Origin: Deltaproteobacteria bacterium | GTDB lineage: Bacteria > Desulfobacterota > Desulfuromonadia > Desulfuromonadales > Geopsychrobacteraceae | Direction: 5' to 3' | DNA: 64,000 nucleotides | Assembly (NCBI GenBank): GCA_024280485.1 | Contig: JAJRQB010000030.1 | Span: 99,463 to 163,462 of the forward strand | In this document: positions 62,311 to 64,000 of the stretch, in pieces | Numbering within the stretch: the first letter of the stretch is position 1 | Layout of the letters: the number at the start of each line of letters is the position of its first letter | Notes under the pieces: generated by a model | The model's database searches: none | Told to the model about the DNA's origin: nothing | The model's input: the letters and a program-made list of their open reading frames with translations, nothing else | Position numbers and translations under genes: made by a program

Positions 62311-63225
62311 TTAGTCGCGCGGAACGGCGAGCATGCGGTCAAGGGTGAGCCTGGCTTTCTCTGCGGTCAGTGGATCGACTGTGACTCTTGGACTCATGGT
62401 CTCAAGGCACTCAAGCAGATCCTCAAGCGAGGTCAATTTCATGTTCGGGCAGATCAGACCATCGCTTGGCAGGATGAATGTTTTGTCAGGGTTTTCGGTG
62501 CGCAAGCGGTAGAGGATCCCCATCTCGGTGCCAACGATGAAGGTCTTGGCGCTGCTCTGCGCGGCGTATTCGTACATGCCGCTGGTAGAGCAGATGTGAT
62601 CGGCTAGTTCAAGGATTTCGGGCGGACATTCGGGATGAGCCATAAAAACTGCGTCGGGATGAGCGTCACGCATCAGCTCGATCTGGGCAACGCTCAAGCG
62701 CTCGTGGGTCGGGCAGAAGCCATCCCAGATGTGGCAGGTCTTGTCAACCTGACGGGCGATGTAGTGGCCGAGGTTACGATCGGGGACAAGCAGAACCTCG
62801 TCGGTGTCGAGAGAACGGACCACGTTGACAGCATTTGAGCTGGTACAACAGATGTCGCTCTCTGCCTTGACCGCCGCACTTGAGTTTACGTAGGTGACAA
62901 CCGTGGCATTCGGATACTGCTGCTTCATTTCACGCAGGCCTTCGGCAGTAACCATATCGGCCATCGGGCAGCCAGCGTCATGACGGGGCAGCAAGACGGT
63001 TTTCTCCGGGGCAAGCAGCGCAGCGCTTTCTGCCATGAAGTGCACACCACAGAAGATGATCACCTCTTTGTCGGTGCGAGCCGCTTCGATCGACAGAGCC
63101 AGGGAGTCGCCGGTGATATGGGCGATCTCCTGAATCTCATCACGTTGGTAATTATGTGCCATCAGCAGGGCGTTATTTTCCTCGGCCAGCTGAAGAATTC
63201 GAGCCTTGATCTGATCCTGATTCAT
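62311..63225 (-). CDS. nadA: Quinolinate synthase A
   Basis: 304 aa; [28 protein letters not shown]...[23 protein letters not shown]...[22 protein letters not shown]. Confidence 0.97.
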   Translation of the reverse strand: MNQDQIKARILQLAEENNALLMAHNYQRDEIQEIAHITGDSLALSIEAARTDKEVIIFCGVHFMAESAALLAPEKTVLLPRHDAGCPMADMVTAEGLREMKQQYPNATVVTYVNSSAAVKAESDICCTSSNAVNVVRSLDTDEVLLVPDRNLGHYIARQVDKTCHIWDGFCPTHERLSVAQIELMRDAHPDAVFMAHPECPPEILELADHICSTSGMYEYAAQSSAKTFIVGTEMGILYRLRTENPDKTFILPSDGLICPNMKLTSLEDLLECLETMSPRVTVDPLTAEKARLTLDRMLAVPRD

Positions 63226-63421
63226 TTGAGCAATTTTCCTATCGTTTTTATTGTAGGGTACAAGGGTTAAATGCTAGATCAAACCCCCTGATAAGTCAAT
63301 CCTTTCGCCCCCTGCATCTGCTTGACAGGGGGCAGGGCAACCCGCTATCCTCGCGCAGATTCAGGCGTACGTTTTGTAGGGTCTGAACGTCGTTTTTATA
63401 CTTAAGATTGAAAGGATTCCC

Positions 63422-64000
63422 ATGTTTGGAATCGGTATGACCGAACTGCTGTTGATCGGTGCTTTGGCACTGATGGTCCTCGGTCCGAAAAAACTTCCCG
63501 ATCTGGCCCGTTCGCTTGGTAAAGGTTTTGCCGAGTTCAAGCGTGCTACAGACGAATTCAAGAATACTTTGCAGGAAGAGACGCGGGTCGCCGAGACCAA
63601 AGATCGGCTGATGAAGGAAGGGAAGCTGACTCCACCAGGAACTGAGAGGTCCTTCAATCCCTATGTCGATGGTGAGATCGATCCCGACACTGATGCGAGT
63701 CGCGCGAATAAAGCCTCAGTTGCTATGGCAGGGACTGCTGACGTAGAGAAATCTGCTGACGTAGAGAAATCTGCTGACGTAGAGAAATCTGCTGACGTAG
63801 AGAAATCTGCTGACGTTGAGAAGTCTGCTGACGTTGAGAAGTCTGCTGACGTTGAGAAGTCTGCTGACGTAGAGAAATCTGCTGACGTAGAGAAATCTGC
63901 TGACGTAGAGAAATCTGCTGACGTAGAGAAATCTGCTGACGTAGAGAAATCTGCTGACGTAGAGAAATCTGCTGACGTAGAGAAATCTGCTGACGTAGAG
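63422..64000 (+). CDS. tatB: Sec-independent translocase subunit TatB, partial (runs off window)
   Basis: [56 protein letters not shown]...; absent from ORF track because there is no stop inside the window. Confidence 0.88.
   Translation, partial: MFGIGMTELLLIGALALMVLGPKKLPDLARSLGKGFAEFKRATDEFKNTLQEETRVAETKDRLMKEGKLTPPGTERSFNPYVDGEIDPDTDASRANKASVAMAGTADVEKSADVEKSADVEKSADVEKSADVEKSADVEKSADVEKSADVEKSADVEKSADVEKSADVEKSADVEKSADVEKSADVEKSADVE
63737..64000 (+). repeat. 18-bp tandem repeat (ADVEKS)n in the TatB C-terminus, at least 14.6 copies
   Basis: gctgacgtagagaaatct units; variant gctgacgttgagaagtct in units 5-7 (63809-63862). Confidence 0.97.

Noticed and set aside
63361-63657. 98-aa minus-strand ORF
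   Set aside because: Antisense to the 5' part of tatB, which has clear TatB features.
63737-64000. CRISPR-like array at the window end
   Set aside because: Units are contiguous 18-mers without spacers and stay in frame with tatB; it is a coding minisatellite.

Overview
The window reads as chromosomal DNA from a Desulfuromonadota-like (Geobacter/Desulfuromonas-type) anaerobe. That assignment is inferred from gene content only. Most of it is ordinary housekeeping and membrane genes: MscS channel, TolC-MFP-RND efflux, BioA, CPA2 antiporter, DEAD-box helicase, MurB, ABC-F, UvrA-PdxA-SurA-PpiC-Mfd, NadA and TatB. It also holds a Mo-oxidoreductase (PsrABC-like) respiratory operon with a cytochrome c, a DUF3373-type porin, TorD and a sigma-54 activator. 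An accessory segment at 36-39 kb carries an AAA/STAND-like ATPase gene and a TPR gene. Items most worth a second look: (1) a tiny ORF at 51457-51612 with an in-frame TGA followed by a SECIS-like hairpin, a candidate selenoprotein; (2) three GAAACA-N3-TGTTTC-type dyads upstream of a correctly spaced -24/-12 promoter ahead of the respiratory operon; (3) the ATPase + TPR pair with a recently duplicated 120-bp repeat; (4) an mscS gene broken by a -1 shift with an A-AAA-AAG heptamer in the zero frame; (5) an amber codon inside the iron-ligand motif of a hemerythrin-GGDEF gene; (6) a TatB whose tail is an 18-bp (ADVEKS) tandem repeat running off the window; (7) a separate-gene version of the RIC/YtfE domain set; (8) a 59-aa Cys-rich ORF missing from the ORF track. 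No tRNA, rRNA, CRISPR or intact transposase was recognised. No database search was run; family names are pattern recognition from the translations.
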